64,000 nt of DNA, from the NCBI RefSeq assembly GCF_009299475.1, contig NZ_WBSN01000009.1, positions 37,059 to 101,058 on the forward strand, written 5' to 3'. Under the pieces are notes generated by a model that made no database searches, was not told where the DNA came from, and was given only the letters and a program-made list of their open reading frames with translations. Of the stretch, positions 27,201-35,069 are shown one piece after another (the stretch's first letter is position 1; each line of letters begins with the position of its first letter). The translations under genes were made by a program, and so were the position numbers. Origin of the DNA: Bifidobacterium avesanii (lineage in GTDB: Bacteria > Actinomycetota > Actinomycetes > Actinomycetales > Bifidobacteriaceae).

Positions 27201-28044
27201 GGATGCCGTTCTTCCTGAGCCACTTGGCGCCGATCGTGCCCATGTCCATGAGGCACACGGGCTTGGCGTCGCGGCCCAGCTCGTGGCGGATTTCAAGGTA
27301 GCGGTCGAAGGCGGCCTTCACGGTCGCGTCGTCGATCGCCACCTCGTCCAGCTCGGTGCCGAACGTGGTGTGGCGGCAGTGGTCGGACCAGTAGGTGTCG
27401 ATCACCTTGATCTCGGTGATGGTGGGCTCGCGGCCCTCCTCGGCGAAGTAGCGCTGGCAGAACTCGAGGTCCGCCAGATCCATGGCGAGGCCGCGCTCGT
27501 CGATGAACCTCTGGCCCGCCTCGGCGTCCATCTCGTTGAAGCCGGCGATGACCTCCACCTTGCCGGGGGTGGGCACCTGGGTCTTCAGCGTGGTCTTCGG
27601 CTCGAGGGACGCCTCGCGCGCCTCCACCGGGTTGATCACGTAGCGCTTGATGGCCTCCACGTCCGCGTCCGTGAGCTCGCCTTCGAGGGCGTACACCTTG
27701 GCGGAGCGGACGGTGGGGCGCTCGCCCTGCGAGATGAGCTGGATGCACTCGCTGGCGGAATCGGCGCGCTGGTCGAACTGGCCGGGCAGGTATTCGGTGG
27801 CGAACACGGCCGCGCCGCCGAAGTCGGGCAGATCGGCGGACACGTCGTCCACCTGCGGCTCGCTGAACACGGTGGGGGTGGCCTCGCGGAACAGCTCCTC
27901 GCTGATGCCCTCCACGTCGTACCGGTTCACGATGCGCACGGCCTTCAGGCCGGAAACGCCCAGAATCGTGCGCAGCTCGCCCGCAAGCTGCTGCGCCTCG
28001 ACGTCGAAGCCGGGCTTCTTTTCCACGTACACGCGAAAAACCAC
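24283..28044 (-). CDS. purL: Phosphoribosylformylglycinamidine synthase PurL (long, single-chain form)
   Basis: This enzyme converts FGAR to FGAM with glutamine and ATP. At 1253 residues it is the large fused form, with an N-terminal linker, two AIRS-like halves and a C-terminal class I glutaminase domain. The glutaminase starts at VVIPVFPGNNCEYD, with nucleophile Cys in MLGICNGFQAL near residue 1091 and the AISHGEGRF His motif. Other landmarks are TYWSDHCRHTTF and ETHNHPTEIEPFGGAAT. The start codon is GTG with a ggaaagga site. It follows purC on the minus strand after about 100 bases that hold a hairpin. Confidence 0.96.
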   Translation of the reverse strand: MVFRVYVEKKPGFDVEAQQLAGELRTILGVSGLKAVRIVNRYDVEGISEELFREATPTVFSEPQVDDVSADLPDFGGAAVFATEYLPGQFDQRADSASECIQLISQGERPTVRSAKVYALEGELTDADVEAIKRYVINPVEAREASLEPKTTLKTQVPTPGKVEVIAGFNEMDAEAGQRFIDERGLAMDLADLEFCQRYFAEEGREPTITEIKVIDTYWSDHCRHTTFGTELDEVAIDDATVKAAFDRYLEIRHELGRDAKPVCLMDMGTIGAKWLRKNGILRNLDESEEINACTVKVKVDVNGEDQDWLFLFKNETHNHPTEIEPFGGAATCIGGCIRDPLSGRSYVYQAMRVTGAADPTVPVSETLEGKLPQRKLVTTAAAGYSSYGNQIGLATGQVDEIYHPGYVAKRMEVGAVVAATPADHVRRETPAPGDRIILLGGRTGRDGIGGATGASKAHNVESLELDGAEVQKGNAPVERKLQRLFRRGDACRLIKRCNDFGAGGVSVAVGELADGLYVDLNTVPKKYEGLDGTELAISESQERMAVDVAAEDVDEFMKYAREENLEATVIATVTEDPRMVMTWNGDEIVNLKRSFLASNGASKHQIVHVEAQQGYATPAAWRSGSLAERMHALVTDLNVASNKGLSERFDSTIGAGTVLMPFGGRRQLTPNLAMVAKIPVFGETTTASAMAWGFNPYLMEKNQFTGAYLSVVESLAKLVASGFEHEKAYLSFQEYFEKLRDEPERWGKPTAAVLGALMAQIDLGAGAIGGKDSMSGSFENLDVPPTLISFAVAVGNMKRTTSPEFKGAGHRLVRIAPRYLADGLTPDKDALLEAFSLVEELTDPSHHVALAVSTPGYGGTAEALFKMTLGNRIGLALNDGIAADDLFAPAYGSFIVELADNEKVPASSNLVEVGEIGVTTSDYAFRAAGETLDLDDVQEAWESGIESVFPYRSKNVAAAAADAGRTVEAVTFEAPKKTVYVGAPVAKPHVVIPVFPGNNCEYDSAAAFERAGADVTTLIVNNLTPEDVARSTAALAEEIGRSQIVMIPGGFSGGDEPDGSAKFITAFFRAPAVTEAVRDLLRNRDGLMLGICNGFQALIKLGLVPFGDIVPMTAECPTLTFNTIGRHQSRLVRTRVASNLSPWLAKTEVGDVHTVAISHGEGRFVAAEPVLEQLRANGQIATQYVDEDGVPGMDLAVNPNGSLLAIEGITSPDGRVFGKMGHSERSGNGLYLNVPGDKYQPIFEAGVEYFAA

Positions 28045-28109
28045 TGCTGTTGTCCTTTCCTGAAAAACGAAAGTCGACCGTAGGGTCGAAAAGTTCTTGA
28101 AACCGAAAA

Positions 28110-28136
28110 CGAGGCCCCCTGAGCCAGGGAGCCTCG
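28110..28136 (-). terminator. Hairpin in the purC-purL gap
   Basis: CGAGGCCCCCTG (28110-28121) pairs with CAGGGAGCCTCG (28125-28136) with one mismatch and an AGC loop. It may attenuate read-through from purC into purL, or mark a processing site. Only a weak T-rich stretch follows on the minus strand. Confidence 0.45.
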
Positions 28137-28146
28137 GTGAAGCAGA

Positions 28147-28896
28147 TCAGTCGATCTCGATGCCCTCGGACTTGGCGAGCTCGGCCAGACGGCCCTCGAT
28201 CTCCTCATAGGCGGGGATGATGCTGCCGAGGCCGCGGCGGAACAGGTCCTTGTCCAGATGCTCGACCTTGCCGGAGTGATCGCGCTGGTCCCACAGACGG
28301 CAGGAGTCCGGGGTGATCTCGTCGGCCAGCAGGAGCGTGCCGTCGGAGGCGCGGCCCATCTCGATCTTGAAGTCCACGAGCTTGACGTCGATCTTGGCGA
28401 AGATGTCGATCAGGGCCTCGTTGATGCGGCGGGCCAGCGGGGCGATCTCGGCGAGGTCCTCGCGGGTGCACACGCCCAGGGCCACGAGATCGTCGTCGTT
28501 GACGAACGGATCGTGCAGCTCGTCGTTCTTGAGGAAGTACTCGAGCACCGGCTCCTTGAGCGGCAGGCCCTCCTCGACGCCGAGGCGCGAGCAGAAGTGG
28601 CCGGCGGCGGTGTTGCGCAGCACGATCTCCAGCGGGAACATGTCCATCTTGCGCACCAGCTGGGCGGTGTCGTTCACGCGCTTGACGAGGTGGCTGTCGA
28701 TGCCGCGCTTCTTGAGCAGGTCGAAGATGATGGTGGTGATGAGGTTGTTCAGGCGGCCCTTGCCGGTGAAGTCCTCCTTCTTCTCGCCGTCGCCGGCGGT
28801 GGCGGTGTTCTTGTACTCGACCCAGAGGATCTCCGGATCGTCGGTTGCGTACAGCTGCTTGGCCTTGCCCTCGTAGAGCTTTTCCAGTTTCTCCAT
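28147..28896 (-). CDS. purC: Phosphoribosylaminoimidazole-succinocarboxamide synthase PurC
   Basis: PurC condenses CAIR with aspartate to SAICAR, using ATP. The 249-residue protein starts [24 protein letters not shown] and shows the SAICAR-synthetase motifs [17 protein letters not shown] and [32 protein letters not shown] chose the ATG at 28896 because ggaaggcgag precedes it. Together with purL it forms a two-gene minus-strand unit. Its upstream region carries a motif nearly identical to that of purF. Confidence 0.97.
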   Translation of the reverse strand: MEKLEKLYEGKAKQLYATDDPEILWVEYKNTATAGDGEKKEDFTGKGRLNNLITTIIFDLLKKRGIDSHLVKRVNDTAQLVRKMDMFPLEIVLRNTAAGHFCSRLGVEEGLPLKEPVLEYFLKNDELHDPFVNDDDLVALGVCTREDLAEIAPLARRINEALIDIFAKIDVKLVDFKIEMGRASDGTLLLADEITPDSCRLWDQRDHSGKVEHLDKDLFRRGLGSIIPAYEEIEGRLAELAKSEGIEID

Positions 28897-28954
28897 GACT
28901 CGCCTTCCAAACACTCTTTGTGGAGTGGAATTCCGGGTGAACTAACGGTAAAAG

Positions 28955-28975
28955 GCTACCAATCGCCGGCTACAT
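28955..28975 (-). promoter_or_regulatory. Candidate purine-regulatory motif, purC copy
   Basis: CTACCAATCGCCGGCTACAT on the plus strand (28956-28975) corresponds to the purF element at 18820-18840. The near end is 59 bases upstream of the purC ATG. Confidence 0.55.
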
Positions 28976-29051
28976 TTCGCCCGCGCGTCGCCCCGCATGG
29001 CGCCCGTGGCGCGCGGACGGCGTAGAGTGGCGGGCGGAGAGAGGATTGACC

Positions 29052-30392
29052 ATGGCATCAGCCGCAACGGCATACGAACAGATCGACTCGCGCCCGCTCA
29101 CCGGGCACCAGCGCAGCGTCATCGCGCTCATGGTGATGAGCAATGTCTCGGAGTTCTTCGACATGTTCCTCATCGGGTTCGTCGTCTCCGTGCTCACCGC
29201 CGCGTGGCGGCTCACCGGGTTCGAGGCCGGGGCCATCCTCGCCTGCTCGGGGCTCGGCACGGTGATCGGCTCCGTCCTGTGGGGCCATCTGGCCGACCGC
29301 CTCGGCCGCAAGCGCGCCCACGCGTGGTGCATCGCGTGCTTCGTGGGCTTCACCGTCGTCTCCGTGTTCCTGCCCGACCGGGCGTGGCTGGCGCTCGCCC
29401 TGCTGCGCGTGGGCGTCGGTGTGGGCGTGGGCGGCATGAACATCACCTCCATCCCGTACGTGCAGGAGTTCGTGCCCACCCGCCACCGCGGCCTGCTGTC
29501 CGGGCTCGTCTCCGTGTTCATCCCCGTCGGCATGCTCCTCGGTGCGGCGGCGCAGGGCCTCGTGGGCGACGACTGGCGCGCGCTCATGGCGTTCGGCGCC
29601 ATCCCCGCCCTGCTGCTCGTCTGGCTGCGCATGGTGCCCGAATCGCCGCGCTACTGGCAGATGGCGGGCCGTCCCGACAAGGCGCGCGAGGCGCTGGCGT
29701 GGGCCATGGAGATCCCCGTCGAACAGGTGGCCGCGCTGCCCGGGCGTCCCGCCGCGCCCGACCCGGCCCGCTGGCGCACGGTGTTCACGTGCCACGGGCG
29801 GTCCCTCGCCATCGTGGGCGTCGGTTCGTTCTGCTTCATCCTGGGCGGGTTCGCCGTCCAATCCTGGGGGCAGACCCTGCTCAAGGACGCCTTCGGGTTC
29901 CCCACGCGCATGGTCGCCCTGCTGTTCGTGGGCGTGTCCCTCGCCGACGTGGCGGGCCGTCTCGCCTCCGCATGGCTGGCGGATGCCATCGGCCGGCGCG
30001 CCACCATGTTCGTCTTTGGCATGATTGGCGCCGCGGGCTGTTTCGCCGCCGCGTTCCTCCGCACGTCCGGATGGGCGTTCTACGCGGCCGTGCTCGTGGT
30101 CATGACGTTCGGGGACGGCGTGTTCGGCATCCTCAACGCGTTCGGCGGCGAGCAGTTCCCCAACGACGTGCGCTCCACCGCGCTGGGGCTCGGCTACGGC
30201 TTCGGCGCCACCGCGAAGGTGGTCGGCCCGGCGTTCATGGGCCTGCTGGTGGGCGGTGGCTACGTCTCCCAGCGCATCGACATCACGGTGGTCACCACGG
30301 CGTTTGCGTTCTTCGGGGCGTGCATGGCCCTCGGCTCGGTCGTCTACCTGTTCGCCCGCGAAACGCGCGGCCGCGAACTCGAATCGCTGTGA
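29052..30392 (+). CDS. Major facilitator superfamily transporter, sugar/organic-acid type
   Basis: The 446-residue, 12-helix protein has the MFS loop motif LWGHLADRLGRKRAH between helices 2 and 3, its second copy LADAIGRRATMFVFG in the other half, and the PESPRYWQMAGR signature of the sugar porter/aromatic-acid branch. It would move a sugar, acid or other metabolite with protons; the substrate is not apparent. A ggagagagga site precedes the ATG and TAGAGT (29023-29028) is a plausible -10. The gene stands alone, divergent from purC. Confidence 0.85.
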   Translation: MASAATAYEQIDSRPLTGHQRSVIALMVMSNVSEFFDMFLIGFVVSVLTAAWRLTGFEAGAILACSGLGTVIGSVLWGHLADRLGRKRAHAWCIACFVGFTVVSVFLPDRAWLALALLRVGVGVGVGGMNITSIPYVQEFVPTRHRGLLSGLVSVFIPVGMLLGAAAQGLVGDDWRALMAFGAIPALLLVWLRMVPESPRYWQMAGRPDKAREALAWAMEIPVEQVAALPGRPAAPDPARWRTVFTCHGRSLAIVGVGSFCFILGGFAVQSWGQTLLKDAFGFPTRMVALLFVGVSLADVAGRLASAWLADAIGRRATMFVFGMIGAAGCFAAAFLRTSGWAFYAAVLVVMTFGDGVFGILNAFGGEQFPNDVRSTALGLGYGFGATAKVVGPAFMGLLVGGGYVSQRIDITVVTTAFAFFGACMALGSVVYLFARETRGRELESL

Positions 30393-30458
30393 TGCTCGAA
30401 CCCCTGTGATAATGGAATGGCGCCATCACGGTCGCATATGATTGCAAGGAGGTCAACG

Positions 30459-30827
30459 ATGATCGATCATGTAGGACTGTTCGTCAGGGACGCCGCCGAA
30501 CGCGCGGAATTCTACGCCAAGCTGCTCGCCCCGCTCGGCTACGTCAAAAAGGTGGAGTTCCCGGGCGCCATCTGCTTCGCGAACGACGAGGACGGCGACG
30601 GCGTGTGGATCGAATCCCCGAAATCGCCCGACCAGCGGCTCGTCACCGAGCACATCGCCTTCCGCGCCAAGGACGAGGACGCGGTGAAGGCGTTCCACGC
30701 GGCGGGGCTCGCCGCCGGCGGCACGGACAACGGCCAGCCCGGCCCGCGCCCCGCCTACGGGCCCACGTATTACGCCGCCTTCATCCACGACCCGGACGGC
30801 AACAACATCGAAGCCATGCTGCCGTGA
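30459..30827 (+). CDS. VOC (glyoxalase/dioxygenase fold) family protein
   Basis: The 122-residue protein has the paired beta-alpha-beta-beta-beta units of the vicinal oxygen chelate family. It opens with MIDHVGLFVRDAAERAEFYAKLLAPLGY and ends in YYAAFIHDPDGNNIEAML, where a metal-binding acidic residue normally sits. His3 (DHVG) and the final Glu are the likely metal ligands. The reaction is unknown; relatives include lactoylglutathione lyases and resistance proteins. The start has a perfect AAGGAGG site (30446-30452). Confidence 0.82.
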   Translation: MIDHVGLFVRDAAERAEFYAKLLAPLGYVKKVEFPGAICFANDEDGDGVWIESPKSPDQRLVTEHIAFRAKDEDAVKAFHAAGLAAGGTDNGQPGPRPAYGPTYYAAFIHDPDGNNIEAMLP

Positions 30828-30991
30828 GCGAGGGCGGGCGGCGGATGAACGGCGGGCGTGACGGTACCCTGACGTGACGCTGCGCGTGACGTTGTCCGGC
30901 TGTGACAATGTCCGTGACGTTGCCCGTCCGCGCTCCGTCACAGACAGCTGAAATCCTTGGAATGAAGCCGTTCCCGTGTTTCGGCTCATAA

Positions 30992-31060
30992 GGTGGCCCG
31001 TGCTCGGTCACGTGCAGCGTCACATTGCGTGACCAAGCGCGTGACCAAGCACGGGCCACC
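30992..31060 (-). terminator. Long hairpin beyond purT
   Basis: GGTGGCCCGTGCT (30992-31004) and AGCACGGGCCACC (31048-31060) are perfect 13-base arms around a loop containing four gtgac/gtcac elements. It lies 55 bases past the purT stop on the minus strand. There is no strong T run. Confidence 0.5.
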
Positions 31061-31114
31061 ATCGGTATGAATCGGCGTGAGTCAGCCAACACTCGGTGAA
31101 CGGTCGGCAGCCGC

Positions 31115-32401
31115 TCAGCGCACGTCGATCGTGAGCGCGTCGGCCACCCGGGCGGCCTTGGCTCGCGCGTCGGCCTCGGAGGACCCCACGGCCAGCGCGA
31201 CGGCCATGCGGCGGTGCCCGTGCACCTCCGGCTTGGCGAAGATGCGCAGGTCGGTTCCGGGCTCGCCCAATGCCTCCGGCACGTTCGTAAAGACCGCCTC
31301 GCCGTCGCCCTCGACCACGATCGCATGGCTCGCGGCCACCGCGCCCTCGGGAAGCGAGAGGGCCACGTGCCTCTCGGTCACCGGCAGGCCCAGAATCGCG
31401 CGGGCGTGCAGCGCGAACTCGCTCAGGCGCTGCGAAGCCATGGTCACCATGCCCGTGTCGTGCGGGCGGGGGGAGACCTCGTTGAACAGGATCGAACCGT
31501 CCTTCAGCACGAACAGCTCCACGCCGAACACGCCCCAGCCGGTCTCGCCGGACGCCTTGGCCCTGGCGACCAGCCCCTCCACGGCCGCGTGCGCGATGCG
31601 CGACGCCTCCGCCAGCACCGCGCCGGACGAGGCGGCGGGCTGCCAGGACTCGCGGTAGTCGCCCGACTCCTGACGCTGCCCGATCGGCGCACAGGTCACG
31701 ATGCCCGCGGACGAGGAGACGGTGAGCACCGTCAGCTCATAGTCCAGCGGGGCCAGCGCCTCCACGATCACGCGGGACACGTCGCCCTCGTCCGCCGCAC
31801 GCCGGCCCTCCTGCGCCTCGGTCCACGCGGCGTCGATCGCGTCCGCGGAACGCACCACCGACTGCCCGTGGCCGGACGAGCTCATCACCGGCTTGACCAC
31901 GCACGGATAGCCCACGGCCTCGGCTCCCTCGCGCAGCTCCCCGAGCGAACCCGCGAAACGGTACGGCGTGGTCGGCAGGCCCAGCTCCTCGTGGGCCAGC
32001 ACCCGCAGGCGCTCGCGGTCCATGCAAATCGCCGCGATCTCGGCGCTCGGCACCACCTGCACGCCGCGCGCCGCCGCCCCGGCCAGCTCCGACGTGGCGA
32101 TGGCCTCCACCTCCGGCACGACGATGTCCGGCCTCACCTCGTCGAACAGCGCGCGCAGCTCCCCGGCGTTCGCCATGTCGAGCACGCGGGACTCGTGCGC
32201 CACCTGCTGTGCCGGCGCACCCGCGTAGGAGTCGGCCGCGCACACCCACGCGCCCAGCCGCATGAGTTCGATGGCGACCTCCTTGCCGAGCTCGCCGGCG
32301 CCGAGGAACAGCACCCGGGTCGGGCGCACGCCCAGCGGCGTGCCGAGCGGACGGCCGGCGGAGGAGGGGGACACGGACGGGGAAACGTTCACATTGCTCA
32401 T
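31115..32401 (-). CDS. purT: Formate-dependent phosphoribosylglycinamide formyltransferase PurT
   Basis: PurT converts GAR to FGAR using formate and ATP, the folate-independent route. The 428-residue ATP-grasp enzyme shows RVLFLGAGELGKEVAIELMRLG near the start, VPEVEAIAT, the VVKPVMSSSGHGQSVV nucleotide loop, and ELFVLKDGSILFNEVSPRPHDTGMVTMASQ. The ATG at 32401 lies seven bases after TACAAT on the minus strand, with no ribosome site, so it is probably leaderless. It is a single-gene unit separate from the other purine operons. Confidence 0.95.
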   Translation of the reverse strand: MSNVNVSPSVSPSSAGRPLGTPLGVRPTRVLFLGAGELGKEVAIELMRLGAWVCAADSYAGAPAQQVAHESRVLDMANAGELRALFDEVRPDIVVPEVEAIATSELAGAAARGVQVVPSAEIAAICMDRERLRVLAHEELGLPTTPYRFAGSLGELREGAEAVGYPCVVKPVMSSSGHGQSVVRSADAIDAAWTEAQEGRRAADEGDVSRVIVEALAPLDYELTVLTVSSSAGIVTCAPIGQRQESGDYRESWQPAASSGAVLAEASRIAHAAVEGLVARAKASGETGWGVFGVELFVLKDGSILFNEVSPRPHDTGMVTMASQRLSEFALHARAILGLPVTERHVALSLPEGAVAASHAIVVEGDGEAVFTNVPEALGEPGTDLRIFAKPEVHGHRRMAVALAVGSSEADARAKAARVADALTIDVR

Positions 32402-32446
32402 GTGCGCCATTGTAACCGTCCATAAGGAACCCCTATAGCCACGCCG

Positions 32447-32580
32447 TGGACTGTGCGGCGCGTCCGGCCTACACTGGGAATCACCGGACGGGGGAAAACC
32501 GGACCGGGCCAACGTACCAATCACTGCCAATTGCCAATAACAGCTGCCGGCCGATCGCCACAGGATCGGCCGGCAGTTTT
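32447..32580 (+). ncRNA. Short leader or small RNA ending in an intrinsic terminator, upstream of the aminotransferase
   Basis: A promoter (TGGACT 32447-32452, 17-base spacer, TACACT 32470-32475) would start a transcript near 32482. About 60 bases later, CTGCCGGCCGATC (32544-32556) and its exact complement (32564-32576) form a 13-bp stem followed by TTTTCTTG. The terminator is 42 bases before the aminotransferase ATG, so this is either a transcription attenuator for that gene or a roughly 100-nt RNA. I recognise no riboswitch or T-box motif in it. Confidence 0.5.
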
Positions 32581-32621
32581 CTTGCCGTGGAGCCGGACAC
32601 GAAGCCAAGGAAGCGAAAACC

Positions 32622-33815
32622 ATGCCGTCAACACCGTCGCCCATCGCATCGCTGATCTCCAAGCGGGCGCTCGCCCTGCCCGGCAATCCCTTCGCGGAGG
32701 CCGACGCGCGCGCCGCGGCCGCCGTCGCCGCCGGCGAGGACGTGATCGACCTGTCCAAGGGCAACCCGGACGGCCAGCCGCCCGAATTCGTCAAGGACGC
32801 GCTCGCCAGGGCCGCCTACGAACCGGCGGACTTCCGGTACGCGCCCTTCGACGGCAAGCCCGCGTACATCAGGGCCGCGGCCGGCTGGTACGCGCGTCGG
32901 CACGGCGTGACGCTGGACCCGGCCACCGAACTGCTCGCCACGTCCGGCTCCTCGGTGGGCATCGACACCGTCATCGAGGCGCTCGTGGACGAAGGCGACA
33001 CCGTGCTCGCCGTCGAGCCGTACTACCCGCAGTACGAGGGCTCCGCCGCCGTGGCGAAGGGCCGGTTCGTCACCATCCCCACCGACGCCGCGCACGGGTT
33101 CCTGCCGGACCTCGACGCCGTGGACCCCGTCCTGCTGGACGAGGCCAAGCTGCTCATCCTCAACTATCCGAACAACCCCACCGGAGCCGTCGCCACGCCG
33201 GAGCTCTACGCCGCGGCCGTGCGGCTCGCCAAAAAACACCATTTCGCGGTGATGAACGACTTCGCCTACGCGAGGCTCGGCTTCGACGAACGGCCCGCGA
33301 TCAGCCTGCTGGAGACGCCGGGCGCGAAGGACGTGGCCGTGGAGCTGTGCTCCCTGTCCAAGATGTACATGGTGGCCGGGTGGCGCGGCGGGTTCGTGGC
33401 CGGCAACGCCGACGTGCTGGCCGCCGCCAAGGCCGTGCACCGCCAGACCACCGTGCTCGCACCCAGCGTCATCCAGGACGCCGGCACCGCGGCCCTGAAC
33501 TCCGACCAGTCAAGCGTGGCCGCGCTCGCCGGCCGCTACCGCCGCCGCTACGAGGTGCTCCACGACGGGCTCAACGCCGCCGGATTCCGCGTGCTCGACT
33601 CGCACGGCGGCCTGTTCGCGTGGATGGAGGTGCCCGCCGGCGCGGGAAGCTCCGACCAATTCACCGACTTCCTGCTGCACACGGCCGGCGTGGCCGTCAT
33701 GCCCGGCTCCTGCTTCGGCGCGTCCGGCGAGGGATACGTGCGGCTGAGCCTGCTCAAACCCGAGGAGGACCTCGCCGAGGCGGTGCGGCGCATCGCGGCC
33801 AAGGCGCGGCCCTGA
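32622..33815 (+). CDS. PLP-dependent class I/II aminotransferase
   Basis: The 397-residue fold-type I aminotransferase shows DVIDLSKGNPDGQPPEFV, the LATSGSSVGID cofactor loop, ILNYPNNPTGAVATPE, NDFAYARLGF (Asp-X-Ala/Tyr pocket) and the PLP lysine Lys247 in SLSKMYMVAGWRGGF. Such enzymes exchange amino groups between an amino acid and 2-oxoglutarate or pyruvate; relatives include alanine, aromatic and diaminopimelate-pathway enzymes. It has an aaggaag ribosome site. A strong terminator just upstream hints at regulated read-through. Confidence 0.88.
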   Translation: MPSTPSPIASLISKRALALPGNPFAEADARAAAAVAAGEDVIDLSKGNPDGQPPEFVKDALARAAYEPADFRYAPFDGKPAYIRAAAGWYARRHGVTLDPATELLATSGSSVGIDTVIEALVDEGDTVLAVEPYYPQYEGSAAVAKGRFVTIPTDAAHGFLPDLDAVDPVLLDEAKLLILNYPNNPTGAVATPELYAAAVRLAKKHHFAVMNDFAYARLGFDERPAISLLETPGAKDVAVELCSLSKMYMVAGWRGGFVAGNADVLAAAKAVHRQTTVLAPSVIQDAGTAALNSDQSSVAALAGRYRRRYEVLHDGLNAAGFRVLDSHGGLFAWMEVPAGAGSSDQFTDFLLHTAGVAVMPGSCFGASGEGYVRLSLLKPEEDLAEAVRRIAAKARP

Positions 33816-33858
33816 GCCCCGAGCCACCTCCGCGGTACGGCCGCGGTAGCATGGGGGA

Positions 33859-35040
33859 ATGCCTGAGATCGAAGACGAAGCACGCGAAACGCACGAGGCC
33901 GGCGACCGTCCGCTGACGATCGCGCTGGTCATGGACACCATCGGCACACAAGGCAACGGCACCTCCAACTCCGCGCTCCAGTACGCCCGCGAACTGGAGC
34001 GGCAGGGACACCACGTGCGGCTTGTGGGACTCGGCAGCGAGGAATGGCCGGCGAGGGAGAACCACGTGCCGCTCGTCTCCTGGGTGGCCAAAAAGCAGCA
34101 CATGCGCTTCGCCAAGCCCAGCGACACGCTGTTCCGCACGGCGTTCCGCGGCGTCGACGTGGTGCACATCTACCTGCCGTTCTCGTTCGGCCGGCGCGCG
34201 TGGAAAATCGCCCGCGAGATGGGCATCCCCGTGACCGCCGGATTCCACCTGCAGCCCGAGAACGTGAGCTACAACGCCGGGCCGATCAAATGGATCCCCG
34301 GCGTGAACGACTTCATGTACGCGCTGTTCCGGTTCTGGCTGTACCGGCGCGTCGGGCACATCCACACGCCCACCGAAATGATCGCCACGCAGCTGCGCGA
34401 GCACGACTACAAGGCCAAGCTGCACGTCATCTCCAACGGGTACTCGCCCCGATTCACGCCCAAGACGCAGCGCAAGGCGGGGGCCAGGGAGCCGTGGCGC
34501 TACCGTGTGGTCGCCTCCGGGCGCCTCGCGCGCGAGAAGGACCACGCCACGCTCATCCGCGCGGTGGCCATGTGCCGGCATGCGGAGCGGATCGAACTGC
34601 ACATCGCCGGCACCGGCCCGCGCGAGCGGTACCTCAAGCGCCGGGCGAAGCGGATGCTGCCCAATCCCGCGTACATCGGGTTCCACCGCAACGCGGACAT
34701 GCCGGCGTTCCTCAAAACCTGCGATCTGTTCGTGCACCCGTCGATCGTGGACATCGAATCGCTCAGCGTCATCGAGGGCATGGCCTCCGGGCTCGTGCCG
34801 GTGATTGCCGAATCGGAGCTGTCCGCCGCCGGCCAGTTCGCGCTGCTCGACGAGTCGCTGTTTCCCGCGGGGGACGCGGCCGCGCTCGCCGAACGCATCG
34901 ACTGGTGGCTCGACCATCCGCGCGAGCTCGCCACGTGGGGCGCGAAGTACGCCGGGCACACGCGCGAGCACTATTCGATCGAGTCGTGCGTGCGCCGGTT
35001 CGTCGCCATGGAGCGCGAGGCCATCGCCGACGCGGCGTAG
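33859..35040 (+). CDS. GT4-type glycosyltransferase
   Basis: The 393-residue protein has two Rossmann domains of the GT-B fold: an N-terminal acceptor domain (IALVMDTIGTQGNGTSNSAL, HIYLPFSFGRRAWK) and a donor domain with RVVASGRLAREKDHATLIRA, LHIAGTGP and the E-X7-E region FVHPSIVDIESLSVIEGMASG. It likely transfers a sugar from UDP/GDP-sugar to a lipid or cell-wall acceptor at the inner face of the membrane; diacylglycerol glucosyltransferases are among its relatives. TAGCAT (33847-33852) and six bases precede the ATG, suggesting a leaderless mRNA. Confidence 0.85.
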   Translation: MPEIEDEARETHEAGDRPLTIALVMDTIGTQGNGTSNSALQYARELERQGHHVRLVGLGSEEWPARENHVPLVSWVAKKQHMRFAKPSDTLFRTAFRGVDVVHIYLPFSFGRRAWKIAREMGIPVTAGFHLQPENVSYNAGPIKWIPGVNDFMYALFRFWLYRRVGHIHTPTEMIATQLREHDYKAKLHVISNGYSPRFTPKTQRKAGAREPWRYRVVASGRLAREKDHATLIRAVAMCRHAERIELHIAGTGPRERYLKRRAKRMLPNPAYIGFHRNADMPAFLKTCDLFVHPSIVDIESLSVIEGMASGLVPVIAESELSAAGQFALLDESLFPAGDAAALAERIDWWLDHPRELATWGAKYAGHTREHYSIESCVRRFVAMEREAIADAA

Positions 35041-35069
35041 GCCATGCCCGCGCGCACGGGGAAATCCGG

